A stretch of DNA of 32,463 nt, from contig NZ_BBZI01000019.1 of assembly GCF_008974245.1 (NCBI RefSeq), positions 14,053-46,515 on the forward strand, written 5' to 3'. Both the position numbers and the translations under genes were made by a program. Origin of the DNA: Streptomyces abyssomicinicus (GTDB taxonomy: Bacteria > Actinomycetota > Actinomycetes > Streptomycetales > Streptomycetaceae). Under the pieces are notes generated by a model. That model saw nothing but the letters and a program-made list of their open reading frames with translations, ran no database searches and was not told where the DNA came from. Positions within the stretch are counted from its first letter, which is position 1. Each line of letters starts with the position of its first letter. Positions 31,790 to 32,463 of this stretch are shown here, one piece after another.

Positions 31790-32463
31790 ATGACGGTACC
31801 CGCTCAGGCCCGGGCCGGTGTCGACGGTGCTCTGCACGATGAGTACGCGGAACAGTGCGTCCTCGGCGGCATGCTCCTGTCGGAGGACGCCATCACCGAC
31901 TGCATGGAGGCCATCAAGCCGTCCCAGTTCGCGTTCGGCAAGCACGAGCTGATCTACCGGGCGGTCCTCGACCTCTACGCCAAGGGTGACCCGGCCGACC
32001 CGCTCACCGTCGGAGCGGAGCTGACCCGGCGCGGTGAGCTCAACAAGGTGGGTGGCGCCGCCTACCTCCACGCCCTGGTGCAGACGGTGCCCACCGCGGC
32101 GAACGCGTCGTACTACGCCGAGATCGCGCGGGAGCTGGCCGTCCTGCGGGAGCTGGAGAAGGCCGGGCGGGCCATCGTCACCATGGCCCGCGCCCGGGAA
32201 GGCGAGCTGGCCGACATCGGCAACCAGGCACAGTCCCTGGTGTTCGCCGCCACCGAGGTGTCCGCACCCGAGGAAGGCGACGTCCCGGTCGGCGATGTCC
32301 TCGAGGGCATGCTGGACGAGGTCGAGGCCAGGGCGAAGAAGGACAAGGGCCGGATCAGCGGCCTGGAGACCGGCCTGCGGGACTTCGACGCCCTCACCGA
32401 CGGACTCCACCCCGGCCAGATGGTCGTCATCGCCGCCCGGCCGGCCATGGGCAAGTCCACCCT
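31790..32463 (+). CDS. dnaB: DnaB-like replicative helicase (module 2), 3' end outside window
   Basis: The first ~224 residues are visible. The N-terminal DnaB domain (DEYAEQCVLGGMLLSEDAITDCMEAI...KVGGAAYLHALVQTVPTAANA) is followed by the linker and the start of the RecA motor (RISGLETGLRDFDALTDGLHPGQMVVIAARPAMGKST, Walker A) at the window end. ATG 31790 has GAGGAGA 8 nt upstream. It is 87 bp after the Rep1-like gene rather than overlapping it as in module 1. It is clearly homologous to the helicase at 9891 but divergent throughout. Confidence 0.92.
   Translation, partial: MTVPAQARAGVDGALHDEYAEQCVLGGMLLSEDAITDCMEAIKPSQFAFGKHELIYRAVLDLYAKGDPADPLTVGAELTRRGELNKVGGAAYLHALVQTVPTAANASYYAEIARELAVLRELEKAGRAIVTMARAREGELADIGNQAQSLVFAATEVSAPEEGDVPVGDVLEGMLDEVEARAKKDKGRISGLETGLRDFDALTDGLHPGQMVVIAARPAMGKST

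Noticed and set aside
1..32463. Linear-plasmid telomere
   Set aside because: No series of closely packed terminal palindromes at either window end, and both ends cut through genes.

Overview
The window looks like a Streptomyces (or close actinomycete) accessory replicon. The G+C is very high, third codon positions are G/C, starts are ATG/GTG with GGAGG-type ribosome binding sites, and TTA codons are rare. It carries two copies of the Streptomyces linear-plasmid replication pair (a winged-helix Rep1-like protein with repeats inside its own gene, followed by a DnaB-like helicase). It also has three tyrosine-recombinase-type genes, broken conjugation genes and a broken IS30 element. A linear plasmid, or a chromosome arm that has captured plasmid DNA, is the best fit. 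No telomere is visible.

Region 1 (1-8424) is the standout: a daptide-type RiPP gene cluster on the minus strand. In transcription order it holds a small secreted protein, an LLM-class oxidoreductase, MpaC-like recognition protein, MpaM-like N-methyltransferase, MpaD-like aminotransferase, MpaB-like oxidative decarboxylase, three ~50-residue precursors that all end in Leu-Thr, and an MpaP-like M50 protease cut by the window edge. The expected chemistry, known from the described daptides, is oxidative decarboxylation of the C-terminal Thr, transamination and N,N-dimethylation, then leader removal and export. A LuxR-type regulator is divergent at 7426.

Region 2 (8425-13955) is replication module 1 (8584-11351), a Uma2-family protein and a recombinase-like protein that has lost its catalytic residues. 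The last two are divergent, and each promoter region carries one arm of a 23-bp inverted repeat. Region 3 (13426-18289) is a cell-envelope/secreted block: three small secreted proteins, an HTH-TM-ricin-like protein and a LysM-NlpC/P60 hydrolase.

Region 4 (18640-24879) is mosaic: a recombinase fragment, a small membrane protein, a nucleotidyl-cyclase-like protein, an intact tyrosine recombinase with a perfect 13-bp inverted repeat before its start codon, an SH3-like protein, a TRADD-N-associated two-TM protein, an inactivated IS30 transposase and a hypothetical membrane-anchored protein. Region 5 (25084-30076) holds conjugation debris (relaxase and helicase fragments in the wrong order) mixed with an SH3-like secreted protein, an ankyrin protein, a hypothetical, a GNAT acetyltransferase and two tiny coupled ORFs. 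Region 6 (30400-32463) is replication module 2: a possible antisense-RNA terminator region, a Rep1-like gene holding three perfect 21-bp AT-rich iterons, and a DnaB-like helicase running off the end.

Two replication modules about 20 kb apart, with eroded conjugation genes and integrase debris between them, suggest a composite replicon formed by plasmid fusion that now carries a daptide cluster.
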